DNA from: Candidatus Krumholzibacteriia bacterium
GTDB taxonomy: Bacteria > Krumholzibacteriota > Krumholzibacteriia > LZORAL124-64-63
Direction: 5' to 3'
NCBI GenBank assembly: GCA_016744705.1
Contig: JADGDU010000010.1
Coordinates: forward strand, 50,451-114,450
DNA length: 64,000 bases
Positions 37,497 to 45,980 of the stretch are shown here, in pieces. The position numbers were made by a program, and so were the translations under genes. The notes beneath the pieces were generated by a model. It did no database searches and was not told the DNA's origin. It saw only the letters and a list, made by a program, of their open reading frames with translations. Within the stretch, counting starts at the first letter, position 1, and each line of letters starts with the position of its first letter.

Positions 37497-39062
37497 TTGA
37501 ACCTCTTTGCCGGTGCTGGAAAACAAAAAACCACGGACGCACGTCAGCTTCTGGGCCGGTGCACTCTTTTGGTGGTCTTGTCCCTGGCTGCGGTTGTGGC
37601 TCACAACTACGCACCTGACAATACATCAGGCACTGGTCTTATGGGCACTCTGGCAGTGCTGGGCACGTCCATCGCTTTGGCTTGGATGGCCAAAATGGGA
37701 CGTTGGTCGGGGAAAACCATCGTTCCTATCCAGATGGCCATCGATATTATTTCCGTAGGTCTGGTGGCATATTTTGCCGGCCAAACTCCGGGAATTGTGG
37801 CTCTGATTGTGGTCATTGGAGTGGGAGTTCAGGTCTTTGCCTGGGATTTTTTCCGGCGCAATCTCTTGATGGAACAAGATGAAACCCTGAGCCAATTGCG
37901 AGTCCAGAAAGCCCGTTGGGAAGTCCGTAATATTATTGACAACATCCGCAGTGGTTTGCTCACTGTGGATCGTCATGGCATGGTCATCCGAGTCAACCCC
38001 GCGTGTTGCCGTATTCTGGAAATGGAATCACAGGACATGTTGGGTCGTAAGTTGGTCGACATTTGCCGCGGTGGCATGGAGGAACTCAACGATACAATTT
38101 GCCCTGTTGCCAACGGCAAGACTCCGGTGGACCGAGGGGAGGTTCTGCTGAAAAGAATGGGCCGCAGTATTCCATTGGGTTTGAATGTGAATCACGTGAC
38201 TGCTCCCAATGGGAAAATCATTGGGGCCATTTCCATCTTTACGGATTTAACTCGTGAAAAAGAAATGACTGAACGGGTGAGGGAAAGTGATCGTCTGGCA
38301 GCCATTGGTGAACTGGCGGCCAGCATTGCCCATGAAATTCGCAACCCCCTGGCCAGCATTCGCGGCAGTGTGGAAATGTTGGATGATGATCTGGATTTGG
38401 ATGGAGACCAAGCGGAATTGATGGCCCTGGTTCTCAAAGAAAGTGGCCGCGTCAATACCATCATCAATGATTTCTTGGCCTATTCCCGCATGCGCCCCAC
38501 CAGCCGCCGCAGGTTTCCGGGCCACGAATTTAAAGATGAAATTTCTCTGCAGATCCGCCAGCACATTGCCGCCAAAGGTGGCCGGGTGCATTTGCATTGC
38601 GACATCCAGCCCGAGGATATGGATGTGGTGGCCGATCCAGGGCAGCTCACCCAAATGACCTTAAACTTGGTTATCAATGCCTGCGAGGCCATGAAGTATC
38701 ATGGCGATCTGCACATCTGTTTGCGGTTGTTGGCCGCCGGCACAAGCCAGGAGTTGGTTGTTACGGATAATGGGCCAGGCATAAACCATGAAATTCGGCA
38801 TGAGCTTTTCACCCCCTTCGCCACTGACAAGGATGGGGGAACGGGGCTGGGTCTGAGTATCGTTCAGCGCATTGCCACCGCCCACGGCGGGCATGTCAGG
38901 GCTGAGGATGCTCCGGGTGGAGGCACCACCTTCAGGGTGAGATGGCCCTTGGTTCATGTGCCCGAAATGTCTCCTGGTCCGGTTGACTCAGAAGAGGATT
39001 CAGTGATTACCCCAGTGCAAACCCCAGCCAGCGGTAGCCTGGAAAATTTGCTGTCCGTCTGA
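37497..39062 (+). CDS. pilS: PilS-type sensor histidine kinase
   Basis: Membrane sensor paired with PilR. I start it at TTG 37497, four bases after the pilC stop, with GGGAGG eight bases upstream (521 residues). Four hydrophobic segments occupy about 20-120. A PAS domain follows (about 135-250), then HisKA with phospho-accepting His279 in ASIAHEIRNPL. The ATPase domain has an N box NLVINACEAM, G1 DNGPGI and G2 GGTGLGLSI. This order (membrane helices, PAS, HisKA, HATPase) is that of PilS, which in Pseudomonas senses pilin levels in the membrane. The C-terminal tail after the ATPase domain is short and acidic. Confidence 0.93.
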   Translation: MNLFAGAGKQKTTDARQLLGRCTLLVVLSLAAVVAHNYAPDNTSGTGLMGTLAVLGTSIALAWMAKMGRWSGKTIVPIQMAIDIISVGLVAYFAGQTPGIVALIVVIGVGVQVFAWDFFRRNLLMEQDETLSQLRVQKARWEVRNIIDNIRSGLLTVDRHGMVIRVNPACCRILEMESQDMLGRKLVDICRGGMEELNDTICPVANGKTPVDRGEVLLKRMGRSIPLGLNVNHVTAPNGKIIGAISIFTDLTREKEMTERVRESDRLAAIGELAASIAHEIRNPLASIRGSVEMLDDDLDLDGDQAELMALVLKESGRVNTIINDFLAYSRMRPTSRRRFPGHEFKDEISLQIRQHIAAKGGRVHLHCDIQPEDMDVVADPGQLTQMTLNLVINACEAMKYHGDLHICLRLLAAGTSQELVVTDNGPGINHEIRHELFTPFATDKDGGTGLGLSIVQRIATAHGGHVRAEDAPGGGTTFRVRWPLVHVPEMSPGPVDSEEDSVITPVQTPASGSLENLLSV

Positions 39063-39214
39063 CCTCGCATTCTGCAATTGCTTCCTCTTGAAAATTCTCT
39101 CCAAAATTAGTCCAAACCTGGAAAAAACTTCCAATTGGTGGTTAAGTCCCCCTGCTCGGGGGCCGATACCTCAATCAACACTGCAATTTGCCCTTAGATA
39201 TTGAAGGAGTGGCT

Positions 39215-40720
39215 ATGGCCAAGGACAGGATTCTGGTAGTTGATGATGAAGAGTCCATGTGCCAATATCTTGCCATCCTACTGCGTAAGGAAGGCTATGC
39301 TGTGACCACGGTCAACAGTGGGGTTCAAGCCCTGCAGGAGATCGGACAGCAACAGTTTGATTTGGTGATGACAGATATACAGATGCCCAAGATGGATGGT
39401 ATCCAACTGCTCAAGGGGATCAAGGCGCTGGATCCCACAACTCCCGTGATTATTATGACGGCCTACGCCAGCGAACAATCCGCCATCGATGCGGTGAACC
39501 TGGGGGCCTTTTCATATTTGCAGAAGCACTGCAAAAACGACGAAATTCGCATGGTGGTGCGCAATGCCCTGGCTCTGGGAAAAGCCCGCAGCGAAAACCA
39601 GGAACTGAAAAAGAAGCTGACCAAAAGCACCAAGGCCAAAAAGATAATCGGCCAAAGCCCCCGCATGCGCTCGGTCTACAAAATGGTGGAAAAGATTGCC
39701 GCCACCAACGCCACAGTCCTTATCAATGGTGACAGTGGTACTGGTAAAGAACTGATTGCCAACTCTATTCACCAACAGAGTGACCGGGTGGATCAGCCTT
39801 TTGTGGCTATCAACTGTGGGGCCATTCCCGAAACATTGCTTGAAAGTCAATTGTTCGGGCATGTGAAAGGTTCGTTCACCGGGGCTGACAGGGATCATAA
39901 TGGATTCTGTCAACAGGCCGAAGGCGGCACAATTTTTCTGGACGAAATTGGCGAAACTCCCCACACCATCCAAGTCAAACTTCTGCGCATGCTTCAGGAA
40001 CGGGAAATATATCCCGTGGGAAGCAGCAAGCCCATCAAGGTTAATTTGCGAGTGGTTGCTGCCACAAACCGCAACCTTGAAGAGGAAGTGGCCAAAGGAA
40101 ACTTCCGTATTGACCTTTTTTACCGGCTGAATGTGATCCCTTTGGATTTACCGGCTTTGCGCGAACGCGCTGATGACATCCCTCTGCTGGCCGATCATTT
40201 CCTGCGCCAATGTTGCCCCCAGGAGTATCAGGGAACTCTGAGCTCAATCATTGATGATTCTGCTCTGAAGGCCATGCAGTCCTATGAATGGCCGGGAAAT
40301 GTTCGGGAATTGGAAAATGTCATTGAGAGAGCCAGCATCATTCGCGACAGCCAGTTGATCACGATCAACGATCTGCCTGCGGACATGCATGATGGATCTT
40401 CAGCGGATAGCCCTGCTGGCAACATGACCGTGGGGGGCCATATCACTTTGGACGATTTGGAACGAGCCCACATTCTGGCTCTGCTGGAAAATACCGGGGG
40501 TGCCCGGAAGCAGACCAGTGAAATTTTGGGCATCAATGCTTCCACTCTTTACCGCAAGCTCAAAAAATATGGTGTTCAGGATCCTGAAGATATGGACATG
40601 GAGCTGGATGATGAAGCATCCGTACCAGGAGAAGACGTGATGGATACGGTGGAAGCAGTGCTGCGTGAAACGGAATTTGAAACTGAAATATCCCAAAAGG
40701 ATTTTCAGCCTCTGGGCTGA
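39215..40720 (+). CDS. pilR: PilR-type sigma-54-dependent response regulator
   Basis: Activator of sigma-54 promoters, here very likely of pilA and the downstream pilus operons. I start it at ATG 39215, with GAAGGAG about six bases upstream (501 residues). The receiver domain has phospho-Asp54 in VMTDIQMPKMDG, and the usual KP is KH (LQKHCK). The AAA+ domain has Walker A GDSGTGKE, the sigma-54 contact loop as GSFTGA instead of GAFTGA, and Walker B GGTIFLDEIGE. The C-terminal Fis-type helix-turn-helix (ARKQTSEILGINASTLYRKL) is followed by an unusual acidic tail of about 45 residues. Three sigma-54 elements downstream fit its role. Confidence 0.94.
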   Translation: MAKDRILVVDDEESMCQYLAILLRKEGYAVTTVNSGVQALQEIGQQQFDLVMTDIQMPKMDGIQLLKGIKALDPTTPVIIMTAYASEQSAIDAVNLGAFSYLQKHCKNDEIRMVVRNALALGKARSENQELKKKLTKSTKAKKIIGQSPRMRSVYKMVEKIAATNATVLINGDSGTGKELIANSIHQQSDRVDQPFVAINCGAIPETLLESQLFGHVKGSFTGADRDHNGFCQQAEGGTIFLDEIGETPHTIQVKLLRMLQEREIYPVGSSKPIKVNLRVVAATNRNLEEEVAKGNFRIDLFYRLNVIPLDLPALRERADDIPLLADHFLRQCCPQEYQGTLSSIIDDSALKAMQSYEWPGNVRELENVIERASIIRDSQLITINDLPADMHDGSSADSPAGNMTVGGHITLDDLERAHILALLENTGGARKQTSEILGINASTLYRKLKKYGVQDPEDMDMELDDEASVPGEDVMDTVEAVLRETEFETEISQKDFQPLG

Positions 40721-40741
40721 GCGTTTGGGGATTGGTGATAC

Positions 40742-40758
40742 GCACGGTTTTTCCGTGC
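40742..40758 (+). other. Short inverted repeat after pilR
   Basis: GCACGG and CCGTGC arms (6 bp) around a TTTTT loop. No T-run follows, so it is not a standard terminator. It could mark the end of the pilBTCSR transcript or an operator far upstream of pilA. Confidence 0.35.
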
Positions 40759-40817
40759 AGGTGGGCAAAATGCACTTCTCTACACCAAGTACAGAAGAGG
40801 GATTAGCTCACGAGGGA

Positions 40818-40850
40818 TTTGTAAGGCGTTGTAAAAGACCACCTTACGAA
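40818..40850 (+). promoter_or_regulatory. pilA: Dyad upstream of the pilA promoter, possible PilR site
   Basis: TTTGTAAGG (40818-40826) and CCTTACGAA (40842-40850) form an inverted repeat matching at 8 of 9 positions. Its centre lies about 40 bases upstream of the -24 element, within the usual range for an NtrC-type activator. The link to PilR is inference. Confidence 0.4.
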
Positions 40851-40872
40851 GAGTCGAGGATCGAGAGGCAAA

Positions 40873-40888
40873 TGGCATAGCCATTGCA
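40873..40888 (+). promoter_or_regulatory. pilA: Sigma-54 (-24/-12) promoter of pilA
   Basis: TGGCATAGCCATTGCA fits the sigma-54 consensus TGGCACG-N4-TTGCW: GG and GC are at the required 10-base separation and 9 of 11 specified bases... only CG of the first block differ. It lies about 100 bases before the pilA GTG, giving a leader of roughly 90 bases. The upstream neighbour encodes a sigma-54 activator. Confidence 0.8.
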
Positions 40889-40990
40889 TCACTAAGACTG
40901 CCATAGGCAGGCATTCGAGAGACCGGTTTCAAACTTGACCGGTGTCTATCACACAAGTGGTCAATTGGGACCGAACAAGGAGGACAGATA

Positions 40991-41401
40991 GTGTTAAACC
41001 GTAAGGGATTTACTCTCATTGAGCTCATGATCGTTGTCGTTATCATCGGTATTTTGGCAGCCATCGCCATTCCTAACTTTATTAGCATGCAAGATCGTGC
41101 CAAGGAAGCCAAGGTTAAGGGCGCTGCTCACACTGTACAGTTGGCCGCAGAAGATTATGCTGTCCGTAACGACGGTATCTATACTGCAGCTTTGGCTGAC
41201 ATCCAGGCTTTGCTGCCTGGTGGCAATCTTCTTGATAACGCCTTCACCGGCGCTGCTGCTGAGCCTAGCGTTGCTGGTCCTGCTGCTGCTATTGGTGCCA
41301 TTGGTATGGCTGCTGTCGCCCAGGGTGGCGTCAATGTTGGTTACACCATCACTGGTTACGGCAAGGAAGCCATCGTTGTTACTCTGACTAGTGGACAATA
41401 A
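40991..41401 (+). CDS. pilA: Major type IV pilin
   Basis: The 136-residue prepilin has a six-residue leader MLNRKG, cleaved before Phe, with conserved Gly-1 and Glu+5 in GFTLIELMIVVVIIGILAAI. The helix is followed by NFISMQDRAKEAKVKGAAH and a small, Gly/Ala-rich globular domain with no cysteine pair. Start GTG 40991 follows AAGGAGGAC, a very strong ribosome site. Its own sigma-54 promoter upstream and strong terminator downstream support abundant single-gene expression, so I take it as the major pilin rather than the similar gene at 42031. Confidence 0.95.
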   Translation: MLNRKGFTLIELMIVVVIIGILAAIAIPNFISMQDRAKEAKVKGAAHTVQLAAEDYAVRNDGIYTAALADIQALLPGGNLLDNAFTGAAAEPSVAGPAAAIGAIGMAAVAQGGVNVGYTITGYGKEAIVVTLTSGQ

Positions 41402-41424
41402 GTCTTCCGGTTCCAGGTAATAGA

Positions 41425-41453
41425 AGCGGGACCGGTTACCGGTCCCGCTTTTT
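41425..41453 (+). terminator. Strong intrinsic terminator after pilA
   Basis: A perfect 10-bp GC-rich stem, GCGGGACCGG (41426-41435) with CCGGTCCCGC (41439-41448), closes a three-base loop and runs into TTTTT. This is the best intrinsic terminator in the window. Confidence 0.92.
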
Positions 41454-41468
41454 CCATAAGGTGATGTT

Positions 41469-41894
41469 TTGAAACTCAATTTAAAAATTCCCGAAAACTA
41501 CCCTGACTTGGTGCTGGCCATTGGCTCTGCAAGCATGATCGTGGTTTTTCTCTTTCTTTTGGGAATTCCGGCTTTTCACTATCTAGAAGGCCGGGCCCAA
41601 CAAGCTGCTGTCAGGGGAAACGCCGCCACTTTACAATTGGCCGCAGAATCTTATGCCGCGGCAAATATGGGGGAATATCCGGAAGATCCGGTGGATTTAA
41701 TCAGTTATCTTCCCGGAGACGAACCTCCAGTGAATCCCTTCACGGGCAAACAATCGCTGTTCCGCTTTCAGGCCGGAGATATGACCTACCGTTCTCCTAC
41801 CAATGGCAAAGATTACGTTATTGAGGCCTGGGGATATGGAAAAGATAACCATCCCAAACGCCTAATGGTTCTCAAGGGCCGCAAGCCACGCTGA
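41469..41894 (+). CDS. Pilin-like protein lacking a prepilin-peptidase site
   Basis: A 141-residue protein starting at TTG 41469; an in-frame stop at 41457 rules out any earlier start. A hydrophobic helix (about 17-38) is followed by EGRAQQAAVRGNAATLQLAA, which aligns with the DRAKEAKVKGAAHTVQLAA part of PilA. The protein therefore belongs to the same family. It lacks the Gly-Phe-Thr-x-x-Glu cleavage motif; the residues before the helix are MKLNLKIPENYPDLV. It may be a membrane-retained pilin relative, a minor or regulatory pilin, or a decayed copy. It follows the pilA terminator and has its own ribosome site (AAGGTGA), so it may be weakly expressed by read-through. Confidence 0.8.
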   Translation: MKLNLKIPENYPDLVLAIGSASMIVVFLFLLGIPAFHYLEGRAQQAAVRGNAATLQLAAESYAAANMGEYPEDPVDLISYLPGDEPPVNPFTGKQSLFRFQAGDMTYRSPTNGKDYVIEAWGYGKDNHPKRLMVLKGRKPR

Positions 41895-41931
41895 TTTTAT
41901 TTCATCTGAATTCTCTGCTAATTTCCCCATT

Positions 41932-41953
41932 AATCCTGCAAAAATCCTGCAAA
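41932..41953 (+). repeat. Short tandem repeat before the third pilin gene
   Basis: AATCCTGCAAA occurs twice in succession, 11-base period, in the AT-rich gap between two pilin genes. I see no sigma-54 element here. Possible regulatory site, otherwise nothing recognised in this gap. Confidence 0.4.
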
Positions 41954-42030
41954 AAAACCTCAAAACACCCATTCCGCAGCCGATATGACTTGAGTGTCAA
42001 GTGGATGGTAACCTATTGAGGAGGTCTCTC

Positions 42031-42441
42031 TTGCGAGTGCGTCAAGGATTTACAATTATAGAATTGATGATCGTAGGGGTGATCATCGGAATACTCGTCA
42101 CCGCCGCCATTCCCAACTATTTAAGTATGCAAAACAGGGCCAAAGAGAGCCAGGTGGCGAGTAATGCTCACACCCTTCAATTGGCCGCAGAAGATTTTGG
42201 GGTTAGACACGACGGTTTTTATTCCTGCGCACAGGCCGACTTGCTCCCTCTTTTGCCGGGTGGCCACCGATTGGCCAATTCCTTCACCGGAGGTATGACT
42301 GAACCGCGGTTTGGTGCCACGGCCACCACACCTGGGGAGTTAGGCATTGTGAACATCGTTCAGGGTGGAGAAAACGTTGGTTATAGCATCAATGGCTGGG
42401 GCCAGAAGGCCGAAATCCTCATTTATTCCAGTGGACAGTAA
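42031..42441 (+). CDS. Second type IV pilin
   Basis: A prepilin close to PilA. I start it at TTG 42031 because GAGGAGGT lies six bases upstream and the leader becomes MRVRQG, the same six-residue length as in PilA. The mature protein starts FTIIELMIVGVIIGI. With this start it is 136 residues, exactly the length of PilA. Shared blocks are RAKESQVASNAHTLQLAAED, LLPLLPGG, SFTGG, QGGENVGYSINGWGQKA and the terminal SSGQ. A minor pilin or an alternative major subunit are both possible. It lacks the dedicated sigma-54 promoter and strong terminator of pilA. Confidence 0.9.
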   Translation: MRVRQGFTIIELMIVGVIIGILVTAAIPNYLSMQNRAKESQVASNAHTLQLAAEDFGVRHDGFYSCAQADLLPLLPGGHRLANSFTGGMTEPRFGATATTPGELGIVNIVQGGENVGYSINGWGQKAEILIYSSGQ

Positions 42442-42457
42442 AAGCTGATTCAGGAAT

Positions 42458-42473
42458 TGGCACCGACTTTGCA
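42458..42473 (+). promoter_or_regulatory. Sigma-54 (-24/-12) promoter of the ABC transporter/pilD operon
   Basis: TGGCACCGACTTTGCA matches TGGCACG-N4-TTGCW at every specified base but one, with correct GG/GC spacing. It lies about 75 bases before the ABC ATPase start at 42546 and after the pilin stop at 42441. Confidence 0.82.
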
Positions 42474-42545
42474 AAAATTTCTCCAGTGTGACACATATCA
42501 TCCATAAACCTGATCTGCGGCTTCTTGCGCAGACGGAGGTGGACG

Positions 42546-43559
42546 TTGAGTTTCCAGAACGTGGTTATAAACAAGCCAGATGCGGACCTTTCTATTGGGG
42601 CAGTTTTGGACCAGGGAGCTTTGGTCGGCTCCCCGGCAGCGAATATTGAACAAACATCCAGGCCAGGTTCTGCCCATGTGGACGCCCTGAGAGTGCTGGA
42701 TCTGAATAAAAGCTTTCGTTCAGGTTTTCTACGCAAACGTCTACGGGGAATCCAGGGCGTTTCCTTTTCTGTAAGCAAAGGGGAGGTCTTTGCTTTGCTG
42801 GGCCACAATGGCGCGGGAAAAACCACGACCATCAATTGCATTCTGGATTTGATGCATCCCGATCATGGACAGGTTCAAATTTTTAATACCCGCAGCACTG
42901 ACATCTCCTCCCGAGCCAGGGTAGGGTACCTTCCGGAGCGTCCTTATTTTTTCGAACACCTTTCAGGACGTGAATTGTTGGTGTTTTACGCTGATCTTTT
43001 GGATGTACCCAAGGGGCAACAATCCTCTCAGATTGAATTGATTTTAGAAAAAACCGGGATGGCTTCCGATGCGGACCGGCCCTTACGAAAGTATAGCAAA
43101 GGCATGCTCCAGCGCATTGGACTGGCCCAGGCCTTAATCGGGGATCCGGATCTGCTCATCCTGGATGAACCCATGAGCGGGCTGGATCCAGTGGGCAGGC
43201 GGGAAGTCCGGCATTTGCTTCAGGATTTGAAAGCTCAAGGCAAGACGATCATTCTCTCGTCCCACATTGTTCCGGATGTAGAAATTCTGGCTGATAGTGT
43301 AGGAATTATGTGTGAAGGGCGCCTGGCCGTAACCACATCCATGAGCGAATTGAGCAACCAAAGCAGTTATGAAATCCGAGTTTTTGATGAGGCCGCGGTT
43401 TTGGGATATTCCATCATTGCCGCCGGTGATATTGATGCTTTGAGAAGCACCCTTGAAAATTGCCGGCAAAATAATCGTAAGGTTCTGTCAGTGGAAACCA
43501 AACGTTCCGGTCTGGAAGATTTGTTTATGCAGGTTCATGACGCAAGGAAGGGCGCTTAA
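42546..43559 (+). CDS. pilH: ABC transporter ATP-binding protein of the pilus locus (PilH-like)
   Basis: I choose TTG 42546, which has GGAGGTGG about five bases upstream (337 residues). An N-terminal extension of about 45 residues precedes the ATPase domain. Walker A is GHNGAGKTTT, the signature is YSKGMLQRIG, Walker B is LLILDEPMSGLDP, and the switch His is in SSHIVPDV. The C-terminal 80 residues are an accessory domain. In Myxococcus an ABC transporter (PilH ATPase, PilI permease) in the same place in the pil locus is needed for pilus formation; position and neighbours support the same role. The assignment rests on synteny, since the ATPase itself is generic. The stop overlaps the permease ATG (TAATG). 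Confidence 0.85.
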   Translation: MSFQNVVINKPDADLSIGAVLDQGALVGSPAANIEQTSRPGSAHVDALRVLDLNKSFRSGFLRKRLRGIQGVSFSVSKGEVFALLGHNGAGKTTTINCILDLMHPDHGQVQIFNTRSTDISSRARVGYLPERPYFFEHLSGRELLVFYADLLDVPKGQQSSQIELILEKTGMASDADRPLRKYSKGMLQRIGLAQALIGDPDLLILDEPMSGLDPVGRREVRHLLQDLKAQGKTIILSSHIVPDVEILADSVGIMCEGRLAVTTSMSELSNQSSYEIRVFDEAAVLGYSIIAAGDIDALRSTLENCRQNNRKVLSVETKRSGLEDLFMQVHDARKGA

Positions 43560-44329
43560 TGTTGAGCAATATCGGAGTTTTGGCCCTGAGTACTTTTCGC
43601 GAAACCGTGCGCGATCGAATTTTTTACCTGGTTGCCGTTTTTGGTTTTGTGATGCTGGTTTCGACCGCGGTGGTTTCTCCTCTGACGATCGGTGCCCAGG
43701 GCAAGATCATGTCTGATGTGGGACTGGCGGCCATGACGGTTTTTGGCCTGCTGGTGGTGGTTTTTGTGGGCAGCAATATGGTGCGTAAAGAAATGGAAAA
43801 AGGAACCATCCTGACCATTTTGTCGAAACCGGTGAGCCGCCGTCAGTATCTATGGGGTAAATTTCTAGGTTTGAGTATGACCCAGGTCAGCATGATTGCT
43901 GTGATGGGCGTACTCTTTTTGCTGATGACCTTTCTTGCTCCAGGAGAATTTTCCCTGCGTTATCTACCTGTGATCTATCTGACTTTTCTGGAGATGATTC
44001 TGATCACTGCTGTGGTGGTGCTGTTTTCTACCTGTGTGTCTCCGGTATTATCGGCTGTGCTGGCCTTGGGTGTTTTTGCCATGGGACATTTGAGTGAAAG
44101 CATTCGTGATTTCGGTATCATGCAAGGGTCTGCTTTTCAGGCAAAAACAGCCCAGGTTGTGTACTATCTGGTGCCCAATCTGGAAGTCTTTAATGTGCGC
44201 GGAGCTGTGGTCCACGGAGCTTCCGTGGGGGCAAATCATTTGGTGTTGGCCACAGTTTATGCTTTAGCATATTCCGCTTTGTTGCTGATCATTGCCAGTT
44301 CTGTATTTTCCCGCCGGGAGTTGCGCTGA
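43559..44329 (+). CDS. pilI: ABC-2-type permease of the pilus locus (PilI-like)
   Basis: A 256-residue integral membrane protein with six hydrophobic segments. The N-terminal LALSTFRETVRDRIFYLVAVF is typical of ABC-2/NosY-type permeases, as is the cytoplasmic VRKEMEKGTILTILSKPVSRRQYLWGK coupling segment. It overlaps the ATPase gene upstream by one base and the TPR gene downstream by one base (TGATG), so the three are surely cotranslated. Substrate unknown; in the Myxococcus system the equivalent protein is required for pili. Confidence 0.85.
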   Translation: MLSNIGVLALSTFRETVRDRIFYLVAVFGFVMLVSTAVVSPLTIGAQGKIMSDVGLAAMTVFGLLVVVFVGSNMVRKEMEKGTILTILSKPVSRRQYLWGKFLGLSMTQVSMIAVMGVLFLLMTFLAPGEFSLRYLPVIYLTFLEMILITAVVVLFSTCVSPVLSAVLALGVFAMGHLSESIRDFGIMQGSAFQAKTAQVVYYLVPNLEVFNVRGAVVHGASVGANHLVLATVYALAYSALLLIIASSVFSRRELR

Positions 44330-45048
44330 TGTTAAAGTCGCATCTGGGCTCTTTCATTCGGGTGGGAGTTTTTGCTGCCCTGGCTGTGGTGATGAGCTTC
44401 TCTCTTCATACTTTTGATGCCCAAAAAGATCTGAAAACCGAAGGGGAACAATTGTATTTTCCCTCTGGTCATTTCCTGAAAGAATCCAGCCTTTGTTTCA
44501 GTGAAGTAAATGCCGACTATCTCTGGTTTCGTTTCATCCAATATTATGGTTCCTTTGCCCAGGGTGTGAACAACTTTCAACATTTTAAATTATTAATTGA
44601 TGGCATCACCACTTTGGATCCTCATTTTGTGGAGGCCTATCATTTCGCTTCATTGGTTTCCTGGTCTGACTTGGGAAAACCATATGAAAGCATCGATATT
44701 CTTAAGAGGGGAATTCTTCACAATCCCGATTCTGCCCGACTTCCATTCCAGATTGGAATGATCTATCACGCAGTAGCTAACGACTTCCCACGGGCCGCGT
44801 TTTGGTTCAAAGAAGCAGCCAAGTGCAGTGACGCCACTGATTTGGACCGGCGATTTGCAGCCTATTCGACTTATCGTTCCGGCAATAATCTGGGTTCTCT
44901 GAACTTGTGGATCGAGCTTTATGAAAATACGGATCAACCCGGAATGAAAAAATTGGCTGAAAAAATGATTCTTATGATTCATGAAAAAATGGAAACACCA
45001 GTGACGGAAGTTTCCCACCTAAATGTACTCACTGCGCCGGGAGCCTGA
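44329..45048 (+). CDS. Membrane-anchored TPR-like protein (possible PilG counterpart)
   Basis: A 239-residue protein with one N-terminal hydrophobic helix (about 9-27, probably uncleaved anchor) and a helical repeat region. The visible pairs are ADYLWFRFIQYYGSF, LLIDGITTLDPHFVEAYHFAS, SIDILKRGILHNPDSARLPF and RAAFWFKEAAKCSDATDLD. The pattern fits TPR-like solenoids. It is translationally coupled to the permease and precedes pilD. In Myxococcus a third protein, PilG, accompanies PilH and PilI; I cannot show homology, only equivalent context. It may tether the ABC transporter to the pilus machine. Confidence 0.65.
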   Translation: MLKSHLGSFIRVGVFAALAVVMSFSLHTFDAQKDLKTEGEQLYFPSGHFLKESSLCFSEVNADYLWFRFIQYYGSFAQGVNNFQHFKLLIDGITTLDPHFVEAYHFASLVSWSDLGKPYESIDILKRGILHNPDSARLPFQIGMIYHAVANDFPRAAFWFKEAAKCSDATDLDRRFAAYSTYRSGNNLGSLNLWIELYENTDQPGMKKLAEKMILMIHEKMETPVTEVSHLNVLTAPGA

Positions 45049-45049
45049 T

Positions 45050-45829
45050 GTGGACGTTTCTCTGTACCCACCTGTTTTTATGCTTACTATCGCTTCTGTT
45101 TTTGGGGCCTGTTTTGGCAGCTTTTCCAACGTTCTGATCTATCGATTGCCCAGAAATCTGAGTGTGGTTGGTCCACGTTCCTTTTGTCCTTCGTGTAAGA
45201 CACAAGTGTCCTGGTACGATAACTTGCCTCTTTTGAGCTGGCTGTTGTTGCGTGGTAAATGCCGTCATTGCCAAGCTGCCATCAGTGCCCGATACCTCAT
45301 TTTGGAAGTGGCAGGAATTCTATGCACCCTGGCTGGTTTTGCAAGATTCGGAATCACTGCTGAAGGGGCTGCAGCGGCAATATACCTGCTGCTGCTTTTG
45401 AATATCGCCATCATCGACTGGCAGCACATGATTATTCCCCACACCCTAACCATTACAGGCATGGTTTTGGGTTTGGTTTTCAGCTTTTTTACGCCCTTGG
45501 GATTGGTGCCATCCCTTTTGGGGTTGCTGTTGGGTGCAGGGATCATCCTGGCAGTGTCCTATGGTTATAAACTCTTACGGGGCGTAGTGGGCATGGGGGG
45601 CGGAGATGTCATGTTGATGGGAATGGTTGGGGCCTTCCAGGGACCTTGGGCTGTGCCGGCCGTGCTCTTCGGCGGGGCCGTGATGGGGACAGTTTACGCA
45701 GTGACCGCAGGCAAAGGCAAAGTTGCCGGCGAAGCCAAGTTACCCTTTGGTACTTTTTTGGCTGCAGCTTCTCTGGTGGTTCTTTTGGCTGGTGATTGGT
45801 TGTGGGCCACGTACCTGACTCTTTTCTAA
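45050..45829 (+). CDS. pilD: Prepilin peptidase
   Basis: Inner-membrane aspartic peptidase that cleaves and N-methylates prepilins. I start it at GTG 45050 with GGGAG seven bases upstream (259 residues); an ATG at 45023 inside the previous gene has no ribosome site. FGACFGSFSNVLIYRLP opens the N-terminal domain, with paired cysteines CPSC and CRHC for zinc. The catalytic aspartates are in IDWQHMIIP and GMGGGDVMLMG. About eight hydrophobic segments. It should process the proteins at 40991 and 42031; the pilin-like protein at 41469 lacks its recognition site. Confidence 0.96.
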   Translation: MDVSLYPPVFMLTIASVFGACFGSFSNVLIYRLPRNLSVVGPRSFCPSCKTQVSWYDNLPLLSWLLLRGKCRHCQAAISARYLILEVAGILCTLAGFARFGITAEGAAAAIYLLLLLNIAIIDWQHMIIPHTLTITGMVLGLVFSFFTPLGLVPSLLGLLLGAGIILAVSYGYKLLRGVVGMGGGDVMLMGMVGAFQGPWAVPAVLFGGAVMGTVYAVTAGKGKVAGEAKLPFGTFLAAASLVVLLAGDWLWATYLTLF

Positions 45830-45836
45830 CCCTTTG

Positions 45837-45858
45837 GGTCGCCGACCGGCAATTTTTT
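45837..45858 (+). terminator. Possible weak terminator after pilD
   Basis: A short GC stem in GTCGCCGACCGGC is followed by AATTTTTT. The stem is only 4-5 bp, so this is tentative. Confidence 0.3.
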
Positions 45859-45980
45859 CCCCCCCAGTTTTTGGAAACCCTTTCTTCTCAACCGATTCCC
45901 GCTCTTCAATAACCCCAAAATAACTCTGTAATCCGGGAAAAAGAGCTTAAGTGTCTCCGATATCAAGCCGATTTGGATAG

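Noticed and set aside
40742..40758. Hairpin after pilR as an intrinsic terminator
   Set aside because: Only 6 bp of stem, the T-run is in the loop, and no T-run follows.
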